NCBI GenBank assembly: GCA_019415525.1
Contig: DXZA01000067.1
Location: 380,204 to 444,203 of the forward strand
Direction: 5' to 3'
DNA from: Tyzzerella sp.
GTDB lineage: Bacteria; Bacillota; Clostridia; Lachnospirales; Anaerotignaceae
DNA length: 64,000 bases
Both the position numbers and the translations under genes were made by a program. Shown here one piece after another: positions 32,397 through 41,562 of the stretch (position 1 is its first letter; each line of letters opens with the position of its first letter). The notes beneath the pieces are model-generated. The model was not told the DNA's origin and searched no databases. It worked only from the letters and a program-made list of their open reading frames with translations.

Positions 32397-32617
32397 TGTG
32401 GATAAATTGTTGAATTAGTTGTTATAAAAATGTTAGTAAATTTTTTAAAAATTGTATATTGTGTAATCTGTTGATAAGTTTTAAAGTTATACAGATATAT
32501 TAACATTGTTATCAAATTCAATTTTTCCACAGTTTTCAAGGTATTTTAGGGTTATCCACATTTTCACAGCACCCTACTACTACCACTACTAAAAAAATTT
32601 ATATATATGTATATATC
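32397..32617. other. oriC: oriC, DnaA boxes, DnaA-trios and AT-rich unwinding element
   Basis: Between dnaA and dnaN lie TGTGGATAA (32397), TGTTGATAA (32469), TTTTCCACA (32523) and TTATCCACA (32552). Fourteen bases later comes the trinucleotide run CTACTACTACCACTACTA (32574-32591), then an AT-only stretch (32592-32617). Boxes, trios and AT block in this order match the basal unwinding system of Bacillus subtilis, so opening is predicted here, just before dnaN. Confidence 0.88.
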
Positions 32618-32644
32618 AATACCAAAAAGGAGTTGTAAACAATA

Positions 32645-33748
32645 ATGAAATTCACATGTCAAAGAGAACATCTTCTAAATGCCATTAACATAGTTTCAAA
32701 AGCAGTATCAAACCGTACAACTCTTCCTATATTAGAATGTATTTTATTAACAGTTTCTGAAAATGGATTTAAATTAACAGCAAATAATCTTGAATTGGGG
32801 ATAGAAACTGCTTTTATTGATGCAAATGTGGAAGAATCCGGAATAATTGCTATTGAATCTAAAATATTTTCTGAAATTATTCGTCGTTTAAATGGTGATA
32901 CAGTTACTATTGAAACAGATGAAAAAAATATGGCTGTTATTTCTTCAAATTTTTCTCAATTTAAAATTGCAGGACAAGATGGGGAAGATTTTCCTATGCT
33001 TCCTACTGTTGAAAAGAAAAATGAATATAGTTTATATCAAAATGATTTAAGAAATATGATAAGACAAACTATTTTTTCTATTGCTCAAGATGAGTCAAAA
33101 CCTGTTCTTACAGGTGAACTTTTAGAAATGTCTGAAAATAGTATAAATATGGTTTCTGTTGATGGCTATAGAATTTCTTATAAAAAATGCCAGCTTTTAA
33201 ATGGAAATGAAAATATTGAAGTTATCGTTCCAGGAAAAACTCTTAACGAAATAAGTAAAATACTTTCTACTGAAAGTGAAGATAAAGTATCTATTTATGT
33301 AACAGACAAACATGTACTTTTTGACCTTGGAAAAAGTATTGTAGTTTCAAGAATTATTGAAGGTGAATATATAAAATACAGACAAAGTTTTACTGAAGAT
33401 TTTAAAACAAGAATTTTAGTAAACAGAAGTGAATTTATTTCAAGTCTTGAAAGAGCTTCTCTTATTTCAAGAGATAGTAAAAAAATTCCTGTTAAATTAG
33501 AAATAGGTGGTAATAGAATTATAATAAATTCTAATGCGGAACTTGGTACAGCTCATGAAGAACTTGATATTGAATGTGATGGAGATGGTCTTAAAATTGC
33601 TTTTAATCCAAGATATCTTATAGATGCTTTAAAAGCAGTTGAAGAAGATAAAGTTGCTATACAATTTACTGCTTCTTTAAGTCCGGCTATTATTAAACCT
33701 CTTGAAGGTGATGAGTATAAATATCTTATACTTCCTTTAAGAATGTGA
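32645..33748 (+). CDS. dnaN: DNA polymerase III beta sliding clamp
   Basis: The 367-residue clamp tethers the replicative polymerase. Three repeated clamp domains are visible: MKFTCQREHLLNAINIVSKAVSNRTTLPILECILL at the start, a middle domain with KPVLTGELLEMSENSINMVSVDGYRI, and a third ending in the typical LPLRM terminus. It follows oriC and precedes an S4-domain gene by 15 bases. Ribosome site aaggagttg. Confidence 0.97.
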   Translation: MKFTCQREHLLNAINIVSKAVSNRTTLPILECILLTVSENGFKLTANNLELGIETAFIDANVEESGIIAIESKIFSEIIRRLNGDTVTIETDEKNMAVISSNFSQFKIAGQDGEDFPMLPTVEKKNEYSLYQNDLRNMIRQTIFSIAQDESKPVLTGELLEMSENSINMVSVDGYRISYKKCQLLNGNENIEVIVPGKTLNEISKILSTESEDKVSIYVTDKHVLFDLGKSIVVSRIIEGEYIKYRQSFTEDFKTRILVNRSEFISSLERASLISRDSKKIPVKLEIGGNRIIINSNAELGTAHEELDIECDGDGLKIAFNPRYLIDALKAVEEDKVAIQFTASLSPAIIKPLEGDEYKYLILPLRM

Positions 33749-33763
33749 TAAAGGAGATTTATT

Positions 33764-33985
33764 ATGAATGTTGTTGAAATAAAGACAGATTTTATAAAAC
33801 TTCAGCAAGTTTTAAAACTTGCAAGTATTATAGATACTGGTTCTGATGCAAAATATTATATATCTGAAGGTATGGTAAAAGTTAATGGAGTTATTGCTAC
33901 TGAAAGAGGTAAAAAAATAAGAAATGGCGATATTGTTGAAGTTTCTGGTTTAGGCTCTGTAAAAGTAGTTGGTCCTCAATTATAA
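33764..33985 (+). CDS. S4 domain RNA-binding protein (YaaA/RlbA-like)
   Basis: The 73-residue protein is a single S4 RNA-binding domain: IKLQQVLKLASIIDTGSDAKYYISEGMVKVNGVIATERGKKIRNGDIVEV. It is the gene commonly found between dnaN and recF in Firmicutes (YaaA of Bacillus subtilis). It is thought to act in ribosome or RNA metabolism, but the target is not settled. It is translated from aaggagat and followed by a terminator hairpin that overlaps the region just before recF. Confidence 0.93.
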   Translation: MNVVEIKTDFIKLQQVLKLASIIDTGSDAKYYISEGMVKVNGVIATERGKKIRNGDIVEVSGLGSVKVVGPQL

Positions 33986-34021
33986 TTGAATATTTATACA
34001 ATGTTGAGTTTAATATTTCTA

Positions 34022-34056
34022 AACAAACAGGCTGTTATTTAACAGCCTGTGTTTTT
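34022..34056 (+). terminator. Hairpin between the S4 gene and recF
   Basis: ACAGGCTGTT-att-TAACAGCCTGT followed by gTTTTT. It lies only 29 bases before the recF start, so it is likely to lower, not abolish, recF transcription. Confidence 0.82.
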
Positions 34057-34084
34057 CTATGAAGGACAAAAAGAAGGTGATTTT

Positions 34085-35176
34085 TTGTATATTGAAAGTA
34101 TTACTGCTTCTAATTTTAGAAATCTTTTAGATATAGATGTAAAACTTAATAATGGCATAAATATTTTTTATGGAAATAATGCTCAGGGTAAAACAAATAT
34201 ATTAGAATCTATTTATGTTTGCGGTACTGGACGTTCTCATAGAACAAGAATTGATAGCCGTCTTGTTAATTTTAATGAACAAGAATGTCATGTAAGACTT
34301 TTTTGTGTTAAGGGAAAACGACGTGATAGAATAGACCTTCATGTAAAAAAAGATGAAAAAAAAGGTATTGCTATAAATGGTATTGCTATAAAAAAATCAG
34401 GTGAGCTTTTTGGTACTTTACTTACTGTTATATTTTCTCCTGAAGATTTAGGACTTGTTAAAGAAGGTCCTTCTGAAAGACGAAGATTTATGGATATGGA
34501 GCTTTGTCAAATGAGTAATGTATATTACCATGATTTACAGCAATATTATAAAGTTCTTAAACAAAGAAATAGTTTGCTTAAGGAAATTCAAAAAAATCCA
34601 AATCTTAAAGAAACCATTTTTATTTGGGACAGTCAACTCGAAGAATATGGTAAAAGGCTTATATCTGCCCGTAGAAACTTTATTTCTAAATTAAGTGATA
34701 TATCAGCTTTAAAACATGAAAAAATTACTAGAGGTGGCGAAATACTGAAAATAGAGTATAAGCCAGATTGTATTGAGGAAAATTTTCATAAAAAATTAAA
34801 TTCTAGTATTGAAAGAGATATTTTATATGGTAATACAAGTCAAGGTCCTCATAAAGATGATATTACTTTTTTTGTAAATGGGTGTGATGTAAAACTTTTT
34901 GGTTCACAAGGTCAGCAAAGAACTACTGCTTTAAGTACACGTCTTGCAGAAATAGATATTATTGAAAATGAAACAGGAGAAAAGCCTGTTGTGCTTCTTG
35001 ATGATGTTTTTTCTGAATTAGATGAAAGTCGTCAAAAATTTTTACTTGAAAGTATAGCTGATACACAAATAATAATTACTTGTACAGGTGTTGAGGATAT
35101 AGTTAGAAATTATATAAAAAATGCAGGAATTTATTATGTAGAAAATGGAAATATAACAGAAAAAACCGGTATATAA
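34085..35176 (+). CDS. recF: DNA replication and repair protein RecF
   Basis: RecF helps load RecA at gaps. The 363-residue SMC-like ATPase has Walker A GNNAQGKTNILE near the N-terminus, the signature motif FGSQGQQRTTALSTRLAE and Walker B VVLLDDVFSELD. The open frame starts at GTG 34049 inside the terminator hairpin. I choose TTG 34085, giving LYIESITASNFRNLL, which matches the family N-terminus and has aagaaggtga 5 bases upstream. It sits in its conserved place before gyrB. Confidence 0.95.
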   Translation: MYIESITASNFRNLLDIDVKLNNGINIFYGNNAQGKTNILESIYVCGTGRSHRTRIDSRLVNFNEQECHVRLFCVKGKRRDRIDLHVKKDEKKGIAINGIAIKKSGELFGTLLTVIFSPEDLGLVKEGPSERRRFMDMELCQMSNVYYHDLQQYYKVLKQRNSLLKEIQKNPNLKETIFIWDSQLEEYGKRLISARRNFISKLSDISALKHEKITRGGEILKIEYKPDCIEENFHKKLNSSIERDILYGNTSQGPHKDDITFFVNGCDVKLFGSQGQQRTTALSTRLAEIDIIENETGEKPVVLLDDVFSELDESRQKFLLESIADTQIIITCTGVEDIVRNYIKNAGIYYVENGNITEKTGI

Positions 35177-35203
35177 TTCTTTATTATGTATACCGGTTTT
35201 TTA
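35160..35203 (+). terminator. Terminator after recF
   Basis: ACCGGTATA/TATACCGGT with A and T runs, overlapping the last recF codons. Confidence 0.88.
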
Positions 35204-35393
35204 TTTTTAAAAATGCTAACAATACTTATTTTTAATTAATTATTTGTTTGTGTAAAATAAATAAAAATTAATATTAAAATAAAATGTTTTTGACGTTTAG
35301 AATACTTTTTAAAAGGCTATATTTTTTATTATAAATAAGTATTCAAAAATGGTCTTAAATACTGTTTTTCAGCCTTTTTTTTGACCTATTTCC

Positions 35394-35422
35394 TTGTTAA
35401 ATCCATAAAAAAATGGTATAAT
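35394..35422 (+). promoter_or_regulatory. gyrB promoter
   Basis: TTGTTA (35394-35399), 17 bases, TATAAT (35417-35422) with an extended -10 (TGG before it). It lies in the 360-base gap before gyrB. The rest of that gap holds an inverted repeat GAATACTT/AAGTATTC (35300-35344) and a leader hairpin described separately. Confidence 0.75.
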
Positions 35423-35464
35423 AAAAAACAGTAATTAATGAAAGTTTAATTTATTATTTTTAAT

Positions 35465-35492
35465 GTTTCACCTTAGGTGAATTATTTTTTTG
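35465..35492 (+). terminator. Attenuator-like hairpin in the gyrB leader
   Basis: TTCACC-tta-GGTGAA (35467-35481) followed by TTATTTTTTTT lies between the gyrB promoter and the start codon. It has the form of a weak intrinsic terminator inside the leader. Its role is not shown. Confidence 0.5.
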
Positions 35493-35537
35493 CAAGGTTC
35501 TTTGGGGCCTTTTTATGATTGAGGAGAGATAATATTT

Positions 35538-37442
35538 ATGTCAGCAGAGTATAATGAAAGTCAAATACAGGTCCTTGAGGGTCTTGAGGCCGTTAGAAAG
35601 CGTCCCGGTATGTATATTGGTTCAACTGGTACAAGAGGACTTCATCATCTTGTATATGAAATAGTTGATAATGCCGTTGATGAGGCTCTTGCAGGATTTT
35701 GTACAGAAATTTATGTTTTTATACACAAAGATAATACTATAACAGTAAAAGATAACGGAAGAGGTATTCCTGTAGGTATACATCATCAAAAAGGTATACC
35801 GGCTGTTGAAGTTGTATTTACTATACTTCATGCAGGTGGAAAATTTGGCGGTGGAGGCTATAAGGTTTCTGGTGGTCTTCATGGTGTTGGTGCTTCTGTT
35901 GTAAATGCTCTTTCTGAATGGCTTGATGTTAGAGTTGAAACAGAAGGTAAAATATATGAACAGAAATATAGTAGAGGTAATGTTCTTACAAAGCTTACTG
36001 TTGTTGGTGAAACTGAAAATCATGGTACAACTGTAACTTTTAAACCAGATGCACAAATTTTTGATGACCTTATTTTCCAGTTTGATGTACTTAAACAAAG
36101 ACTTAGAGAAACTGCCTTTTTAACAAAAGGTCTTAAAATTAATCTTATAGATGAAAGAGAAGGTATTGAACAAAATCGTTCATTCCATTATGAAGGTGGT
36201 ATAAAAGAATTTGTTACTTTTATAAATAAAAACCGTTCTCCACTTTATGATAATGTATTTTATGCTGAAGGTTCAAAAGATGGTGTATTTGTTGAAGTTG
36301 CTTTCCAACATAATGATGGTTATATGGAAAATATACATTCTTTTGTAAATAATATAAATACTGTTGATGGTGGAACACATCTTGTAGGTTTTAAATCAGG
36401 TCTTACTAAAACTGTAAATGATTATGGTAAGAAATTTAATCTTATTAAAGAAAATGATAAAAACCTTTCTGGTGATGATGTAAGAGAAGGTATAACAGCA
36501 GTTATAAGCGTAAAAGTACCTGAACCACAGTTTGAAGGACAAACAAAAACAAAATTGGGAAATGGGGAAGTAAAAGGTATTGTTGAAGGTATATTCAGCG
36601 AGGAACTTGCTTTCTTCCTTGAACAGAACCCTCAAACTGGAAAAATAATTATAGAAAAAGCTCTTGTTGCTTCAAGAGCTAGAGATGCTGCAAAAAAAGC
36701 AAGGGAACTTGTAAGAAGAAAAACAGGTCTTGAAAGTACAAGACTTCCAGGAAAACTTACTGACTGTTCAGATAGAGACCCTAGAAATTGTGAAATTTAT
36801 CTTGTAGAGGGTGATTCTGCCGGTGGTTCAGCTAAGAAGGCTCGTGACCCTAAAACACAGGCTGTACTTCCTTTAAGAGGTAAAATACTTAATGTTGAAA
36901 AAGCTCGTCTTGATAGAATTCTTAGTAGTGAAGAAATAAAAGCTATGATTACTGCTTTTGGAACAGGCATTTCTGAAGATTTTGATATTGAAAAACTTAG
37001 ATACCATAAAATAGTTATTATGACTGATGCCGATGTTGACGGTGCTCATATAAGAACTCTTCTTCTTACTTTCTTTTATAGATATATGCGTCCTCTTATT
37101 GAGGAAGGTAAAGTATATATTGCACAGCCTCCTCTTTATAGAGTTGAAAAAAATAAAAAACACTATTATGTTTATGATGATATAGAACTTGAAAAACTTT
37201 ATGAAGAAATTGGAAGAACAGGTATAAAAGATGTTCAAAGATATAAAGGTCTTGGAGAAATGGACTTTGACCAGCTTCGTGATACAACTATGGACGTTAA
37301 GCATAGAATACTTAAAAAAGTAGACCTTAATGATGCTATTACAGCTGATGAAATTTTTAGTATGCTTATGGGTGATAAAGTTGAGCCAAGACGTGATTTT
37401 ATTACAGAAAATGCTAAGTATGTAAGTAATCTTGATATTTAA
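35538..37442 (+). CDS. gyrB: DNA gyrase subunit B
   Basis: The 634-residue ATPase subunit of gyrase starts with the GHKL ATPase domain (LEAVRKRPGMYIGSTGTRGLHHLVYEIVDNAVDEA; GRGIPVGIH; GGLHGVGASVVNALS). A transducer and the TOPRIM domain (YLVEGDSAGGSAKKARDPKTQAVLPLRGK; MTDADVDGAHIRTLLLTFFYR) follow, ending in the usual DFITENAKYVSNLDI tail. Length is typical of Gram-positive GyrB. It is cotranscribed with gyrA 84 bases downstream. Gyrase introduces negative supercoils and is essential for replication from the adjacent origin. Confidence 0.98.
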   Translation: MSAEYNESQIQVLEGLEAVRKRPGMYIGSTGTRGLHHLVYEIVDNAVDEALAGFCTEIYVFIHKDNTITVKDNGRGIPVGIHHQKGIPAVEVVFTILHAGGKFGGGGYKVSGGLHGVGASVVNALSEWLDVRVETEGKIYEQKYSRGNVLTKLTVVGETENHGTTVTFKPDAQIFDDLIFQFDVLKQRLRETAFLTKGLKINLIDEREGIEQNRSFHYEGGIKEFVTFINKNRSPLYDNVFYAEGSKDGVFVEVAFQHNDGYMENIHSFVNNINTVDGGTHLVGFKSGLTKTVNDYGKKFNLIKENDKNLSGDDVREGITAVISVKVPEPQFEGQTKTKLGNGEVKGIVEGIFSEELAFFLEQNPQTGKIIIEKALVASRARDAAKKARELVRRKTGLESTRLPGKLTDCSDRDPRNCEIYLVEGDSAGGSAKKARDPKTQAVLPLRGKILNVEKARLDRILSSEEIKAMITAFGTGISEDFDIEKLRYHKIVIMTDADVDGAHIRTLLLTFFYRYMRPLIEEGKVYIAQPPLYRVEKNKKHYYVYDDIELEKLYEEIGRTGIKDVQRYKGLGEMDFDQLRDTTMDVKHRILKKVDLNDAITADEIFSMLMGDKVEPRRDFITENAKYVSNLDI

Positions 37443-37526
37443 TTTTTAAAAATTAGGAGTTTGTCCTTAAGGGCAATTTTAGCCGTTATTTTTAATGGCT
37501 CTTATAGAGAAAGGACGTTAAAATAA

Positions 37527-40010
37527 ATGGAACATAATCAATATGACAAAATGGTTGCCGTCGATATAGGGGAAGAAATGAAAAAATCCTATATTGATTA
37601 TGCCATGAGTGTAATAGTTGCAAGAGCACTTCCAGATGTAAGAGATGGTCTTAAGCCTGTTCAAAGAAGAATTTTATTCTCTATGAGTGAGCTTAACCTT
37701 GACCCTTCAAAATCATATAAAAAATCAGCTCGTATTGTTGGTGAAGTTATGGGTAAATATCACCCTCACGGTGATAGTTCAATATATCAGGCTATGGTTC
37801 GTCTTGCTCAAAATTTCTCAATGAGATATATGCTTGTTGATGGTCATGGAAACTTTGGTTCAATAGATGGTGATGGTGCTGCTGCTTCTCGTTATACAGA
37901 AGCCAGAATGTCACGTATAGCTGTTGAAATGCTTTCTGACATAGATAAAAATACAGTTGATTTTACACCTAACTATGACGAAAATGAAAAAGAACCTGTT
38001 GTTTTACCTGCAAGAATACCTAATCTTCTTGTAAATGGTTCTGCCGGTATTGCTGTTGGTATGGCAACAAATATACCACCTCATAATCTTGGAGAAGTTA
38101 TAGATGGTGTTGTAAGAATTATTGATAATAAAGTAAATGAAAATAGAGAAACTGATGTTGAGGAGCTTATGGAACTTATACAAGGTCCTGACTTCCCAAC
38201 TGGTGCAAATATACTTGGTAGAAGTGGTATAAGAGCTGCATATAGAACTGGTAGAGGTAAAATAATAGTTCGTTCTGAAGCTGAAATAGAAACTCTTGAA
38301 AATGGTAGAGAAAGAATTGTTATTACAGAAATTCCTTATCAGGTTAATAAAGCAAGACTTGTTGAAAAAATAGCTGACCTTGTACATGAAAAACGTGTTG
38401 AAGGTATTAGTGGAATACTTGATGAGTCTGCTGGTGATGATATTAAAATTACAATAGACCTTAAAAAAGATACAAATGCAAATGTTGTTTTAAATCAGCT
38501 TTATAAGTTTTCACAGCTTCAAGAAAGCTTTGGTGTAATAATGCTTGCTCTTGTAGATGGAAAACCTGAGGTTTTAAATCTTAAAGGTATACTTGATGAA
38601 TATATAAAACATCAAGAGGAAGTTGTTACAAGAAGAACTAAATTTGACCTTGAAAAAGCTGAAAAAAGAGCTCATATACTTGAAGGTCTTAAAATTGCTA
38701 TAAGTAATATTGATGAAGTTATAAGAATAATAAGAACAAGCTATGATGATGCTAAAGAAAGACTTATGGAAAGATTTGAACTTTCTGAAGTTCAAGCACA
38801 GGCTATTTTGGAAATGCAGCTTCGTAGACTTCAAGGTCTTGAACATGAAAAAATAGATAATGAATATAGAGAGCTTATGGAAAGAATAAAATACTTTAAA
38901 GCAATTCTTTCTGATGAAAAACTTCTTTTTGGTGTCATAAAAGAGGAAATTCTTGCAGTTAAAGCTAAGTATGCTGATGAACGTCGTACAAGAATTATAA
39001 ATAATCCAGGTGAAATTGATATAGAAGACCTTATTGAAGAAGAAACAAGTGTTGTTACTATGACAAACCTTAATTATGTAAAGAGAACTCCTCTTGCTAC
39101 TTATAAGAGCCAAAATAGAGGTGGTAGAGGTATTATGGGTATGCAGACAAGAGATGAAGACTTTGTTAAAAATCTCTTTGTAACTTCAACTCATGATTAT
39201 ATACTTTTCTTTACTAACTTTGGTAAGGTATTTAAAATAAAAGGATATGAAATACCAGAAGCAGGAAGAACTGCAAGAGGTATGGCTATTGTAAATCTTC
39301 TTGAACTTTCAGCTGGTGAAGATATAACTGCTGTAATGCCTGTAAAAGATTTTGAAGAAGATAAATACCTTGTTATGATAACAAAAGAAGGTATTATAAA
39401 AAGAACAGATATGATGAGCTTCAAAAATATAAGAAAAGGCGGTCTTGTAGCTGTAAATCTTAGAGAAGATGACGAACTTATATCTGTACTTCTTACAGAT
39501 GGCACAAAAGATATTTTTGTTGGTACAAGAAATGGTATAGGTATTCGTTTTAATGAAAATGATGCAAGACCTATGGGAAGAAGTGCAACAGGTGTTAAAG
39601 CAATAACTCTTAATGAAGATGATTATGTTGTTTCTGCTCTTATTATGGAAGAAGGTATGAAAGTTCTTAATGTAACTGAAAATGGTTATGGAAAACGTAC
39701 AGATGCTTCTGAATTTAAGGTTCAAATAAGAGGCGGTAAAGGTGTTAAAATACATCAGCTTACAGAAAAAACAGGACTTCTTACTGAAACTGTAATACTT
39801 GGTGATAATGAAGATATTATGCTTATTACTTCTGAAGGTGTTATAATACGTCTTAGGGGTAAAGATATTTCAACATTTGGTAGAATTTCTCAAGGTGTAA
39901 AACTTATGAACCTTAACGAAGGTATAAGCGTTGTAAGTATAGCAAAAATTTCAGAAGATGAAATTGAGGATGAAACTAATGAAGAAATAGTTGAAAATAT
40001 AGAAAAATAA
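37527..40010 (+). CDS. gyrA: DNA gyrase subunit A
   Basis: The 827-residue breakage-reunion subunit has the winged-helix/tower domain with the catalytic tyrosine in SRYTEARM (about residue 123) and the C-terminal six-bladed DNA-wrapping domain with the GyrA box QNRGGRGIMG (about 530-539). The quinolone region reads HPHGDSSIYQAMV. The key serine (S84) is present, while the position equal to Escherichia coli Asp87 is Gln (Q88). The protein ends in an acidic tail (EISEDEIEDETNEEIVENIEK). A strong terminator follows. Confidence 0.98.
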   Translation: MEHNQYDKMVAVDIGEEMKKSYIDYAMSVIVARALPDVRDGLKPVQRRILFSMSELNLDPSKSYKKSARIVGEVMGKYHPHGDSSIYQAMVRLAQNFSMRYMLVDGHGNFGSIDGDGAAASRYTEARMSRIAVEMLSDIDKNTVDFTPNYDENEKEPVVLPARIPNLLVNGSAGIAVGMATNIPPHNLGEVIDGVVRIIDNKVNENRETDVEELMELIQGPDFPTGANILGRSGIRAAYRTGRGKIIVRSEAEIETLENGRERIVITEIPYQVNKARLVEKIADLVHEKRVEGISGILDESAGDDIKITIDLKKDTNANVVLNQLYKFSQLQESFGVIMLALVDGKPEVLNLKGILDEYIKHQEEVVTRRTKFDLEKAEKRAHILEGLKIAISNIDEVIRIIRTSYDDAKERLMERFELSEVQAQAILEMQLRRLQGLEHEKIDNEYRELMERIKYFKAILSDEKLLFGVIKEEILAVKAKYADERRTRIINNPGEIDIEDLIEEETSVVTMTNLNYVKRTPLATYKSQNRGGRGIMGMQTRDEDFVKNLFVTSTHDYILFFTNFGKVFKIKGYEIPEAGRTARGMAIVNLLELSAGEDITAVMPVKDFEEDKYLVMITKEGIIKRTDMMSFKNIRKGGLVAVNLREDDELISVLLTDGTKDIFVGTRNGIGIRFNENDARPMGRSATGVKAITLNEDDYVVSALIMEEGMKVLNVTENGYGKRTDASEFKVQIRGGKGVKIHQLTEKTGLLTETVILGDNEDIMLITSEGVIIRLRGKDISTFGRISQGVKLMNLNEGISVVSIAKISEDEIEDETNEEIVENIEK

Positions 40011-40018
40011 TTTATTAT

Positions 40019-40053
40019 AAAACAAGGGACTGCCAAAGGCAGTCCCTTGTTAT
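40019..40053. terminator. Bidirectional terminator after gyrA
   Basis: AACAAGGGACTGCC-aaa-GGCAGTCCCTTGTT between gyrA and the convergent HTH gene. Confidence 0.93.
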
Positions 40054-40308
40054 TTACTCAAGAAGTTTATCAGTCGATATTTGTAAAACATCAGCAATTA
40101 TTTTTAATTCTATGTCTGTCACAAATCTTTTTCCAGTTTCTATACGTTGTATTGCATTTTTATCTAAATCAAGACCTTTAAGTTGTAACATATCAGCAAA
40201 AGCCCTTTGAGATACTTTAGGATTAAGTTTTTTTCTCATAATTGCTATTTTTGAACCACATATATTTAAACTTCCATCAATATTTCTATTTTTATAAATA
40301 ATAATCAC
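40054..40308 (-). CDS. Small XRE-family HTH protein
   Basis: The 84-residue protein has a Cro/CI-type HTH (AIMRKKLNPKVSQRAFADMLQLKGLDLDKNAIQRIETGKRFVTDIELKIIADVLQIS) after about 20 less ordered residues. It begins 3 bases after the CapA-like gene, so it is cotranscribed with it. This HTH subtype, with a longer turn (LQLKGLDLDKN), is common in Clostridia as single genes. Its target is unknown. An internal start (residue 24, MRKKLN) is possible. Confidence 0.75.
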   Translation of the reverse strand: MIIIYKNRNIDGSLNICGSKIAIMRKKLNPKVSQRAFADMLQLKGLDLDKNAIQRIETGKRFVTDIELKIIADVLQISTDKLLE

Positions 40309-40311
40309 CTC

Positions 40312-41547
40312 TTAAGGTCGTACAAACAAATACTCGTCCTGTATTTGTTCAATAGGAATATCATATTGTAGAAGTTTTTTTGTTGTTTCATAATGTATAT
40401 CATTAAGACGTGCAATATCTTTTTGTCTTAAAAGAGCATTTTGCTCATCAACAGGTAATGTAAGCATTTCATATACACTTCTTACAACAAAATGGTCTAT
40501 ACCATCTGTACCTCTAAATTGTGTCCATATAGGAACGAATGATACACTATCTACTGTGGCTTTGTTATCATCTATTTTCTTAATATCAATATTTAAAAGT
40601 ATAGATGCATTTCTTGGTACTGTTGTTTGAGATGATATAAAATTTCCCATAGAATACATTACAAAACATTGTCTTTCTGTTCCGTCTTCGTCTATTACTG
40701 TTTTATATTCCATAGGTAAAAGGACATGAGGATGACTTGCAACAACTATATCTGCACCCCAGTTAAACATTTCATCAATATATTCTATAACATAATCATC
40801 AGGTGTTTCTTTATATTCTGTACCTATATGTGGCATTACAACAACTATATCTGATATTTCTCTTGCTTTTTCAATATCAGATTTTATTTTGTCTTTTGTT
40901 GTATCATCAATTATATTTACCATATATGAATTTTTAACAGGTATTCCGTTTGTGCCGTATGTATATGAAAGAAAAGCTACATTTATTCCATTTACATTTT
41001 GAATAAGTATATTTTGACTTTCTTCTTCTGTTCTATATGTACCCATATGATAAATACCATATTCATCAAGTTTATCAAGTGTTCTTATAAGCCCACTACT
41101 TCCAGAGTCCATACAATGGTTATTTGCTGTTGTAAGTATATCAAATCCTGCATCTTTTAGAGCATCAAGAAAACTATCAGGAGTGGAAAACATAGGATAA
41201 TCACTTACTGTTCCACCAAATGTTGTTTCAAGATTACCTATTACACAATCTGCTTTTTCAAAATATCTTTTCATATCTTGAAAGTTATGCATAAAATTAT
41301 ATGTATCTGTTTTGGCATCATATGCTTCATTATATTGATAGCTATGAACCATTATATCTCCTGTAAAAGTAAGTTTTGCTGTTGATATTACAGGTTCTTT
41401 TGGTTCTTCTTCTACTTCTTCAATTTCTTCTGCACTAATATTTTCTATATTATCATTAATAACAGGTTCTGTTTTTTCTGTACAACCTGTAAATATAAAT
41501 ATAAAAATAGATATTACAAAAATAAAAATTATTTTGGTTTTTTTCAT
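40312..41547 (-). CDS. CapA-family metallophosphatase-like lipoprotein
   Basis: About 411 residues. A lipoprotein signal peptide ends in FIFTGC (Cys near 22), then an acidic linker (NISAEEIEEVEEEPKEP). The CapA/PgsA domain follows: LTFTGDIMVHSYQ, DCVIGNLETTFGG, DILTTANNHCMDSG, VVMPHIGTEYKETP and ADIVVASHPHVLLPME. These metal-ligand segments are those of the PGA_cap calcineurin-like family linked to polyglutamate capsule export. There are no pgsBC genes here, so its actual role is open. The frame extends to 41562, but ATG 41547 follows ggaggt at proper distance. Confidence 0.88.
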   Translation of the reverse strand: MKKTKIIFIFVISIFIFIFTGCTEKTEPVINDNIENISAEEIEEVEEEPKEPVISTAKLTFTGDIMVHSYQYNEAYDAKTDTYNFMHNFQDMKRYFEKADCVIGNLETTFGGTVSDYPMFSTPDSFLDALKDAGFDILTTANNHCMDSGSSGLIRTLDKLDEYGIYHMGTYRTEEESQNILIQNVNGINVAFLSYTYGTNGIPVKNSYMVNIIDDTTKDKIKSDIEKAREISDIVVVMPHIGTEYKETPDDYVIEYIDEMFNWGADIVVASHPHVLLPMEYKTVIDEDGTERQCFVMYSMGNFISSQTTVPRNASILLNIDIKKIDDNKATVDSVSFVPIWTQFRGTDGIDHFVVRSVYEMLTLPVDEQNALLRQKDIARLNDIHYETTKKLLQYDIPIEQIQDEYLFVRP

Positions 41548-41562
41548 AATAAAAACCTCCAT

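Noticed and set aside
35622..36098. Long reverse-strand frames inside gyrB, gyrA and other core genes
   Set aside because: They are antisense shadows with biased F/Y/S/I composition and no ribosome sites; the sense genes are certain.
37774..37792. GyrA Gln at the position equal to E. coli Asp87 as a quinolone resistance mutation
   Set aside because: This position varies among wild-type Firmicutes and the key serine is intact; without related sequences no resistance call is justified.
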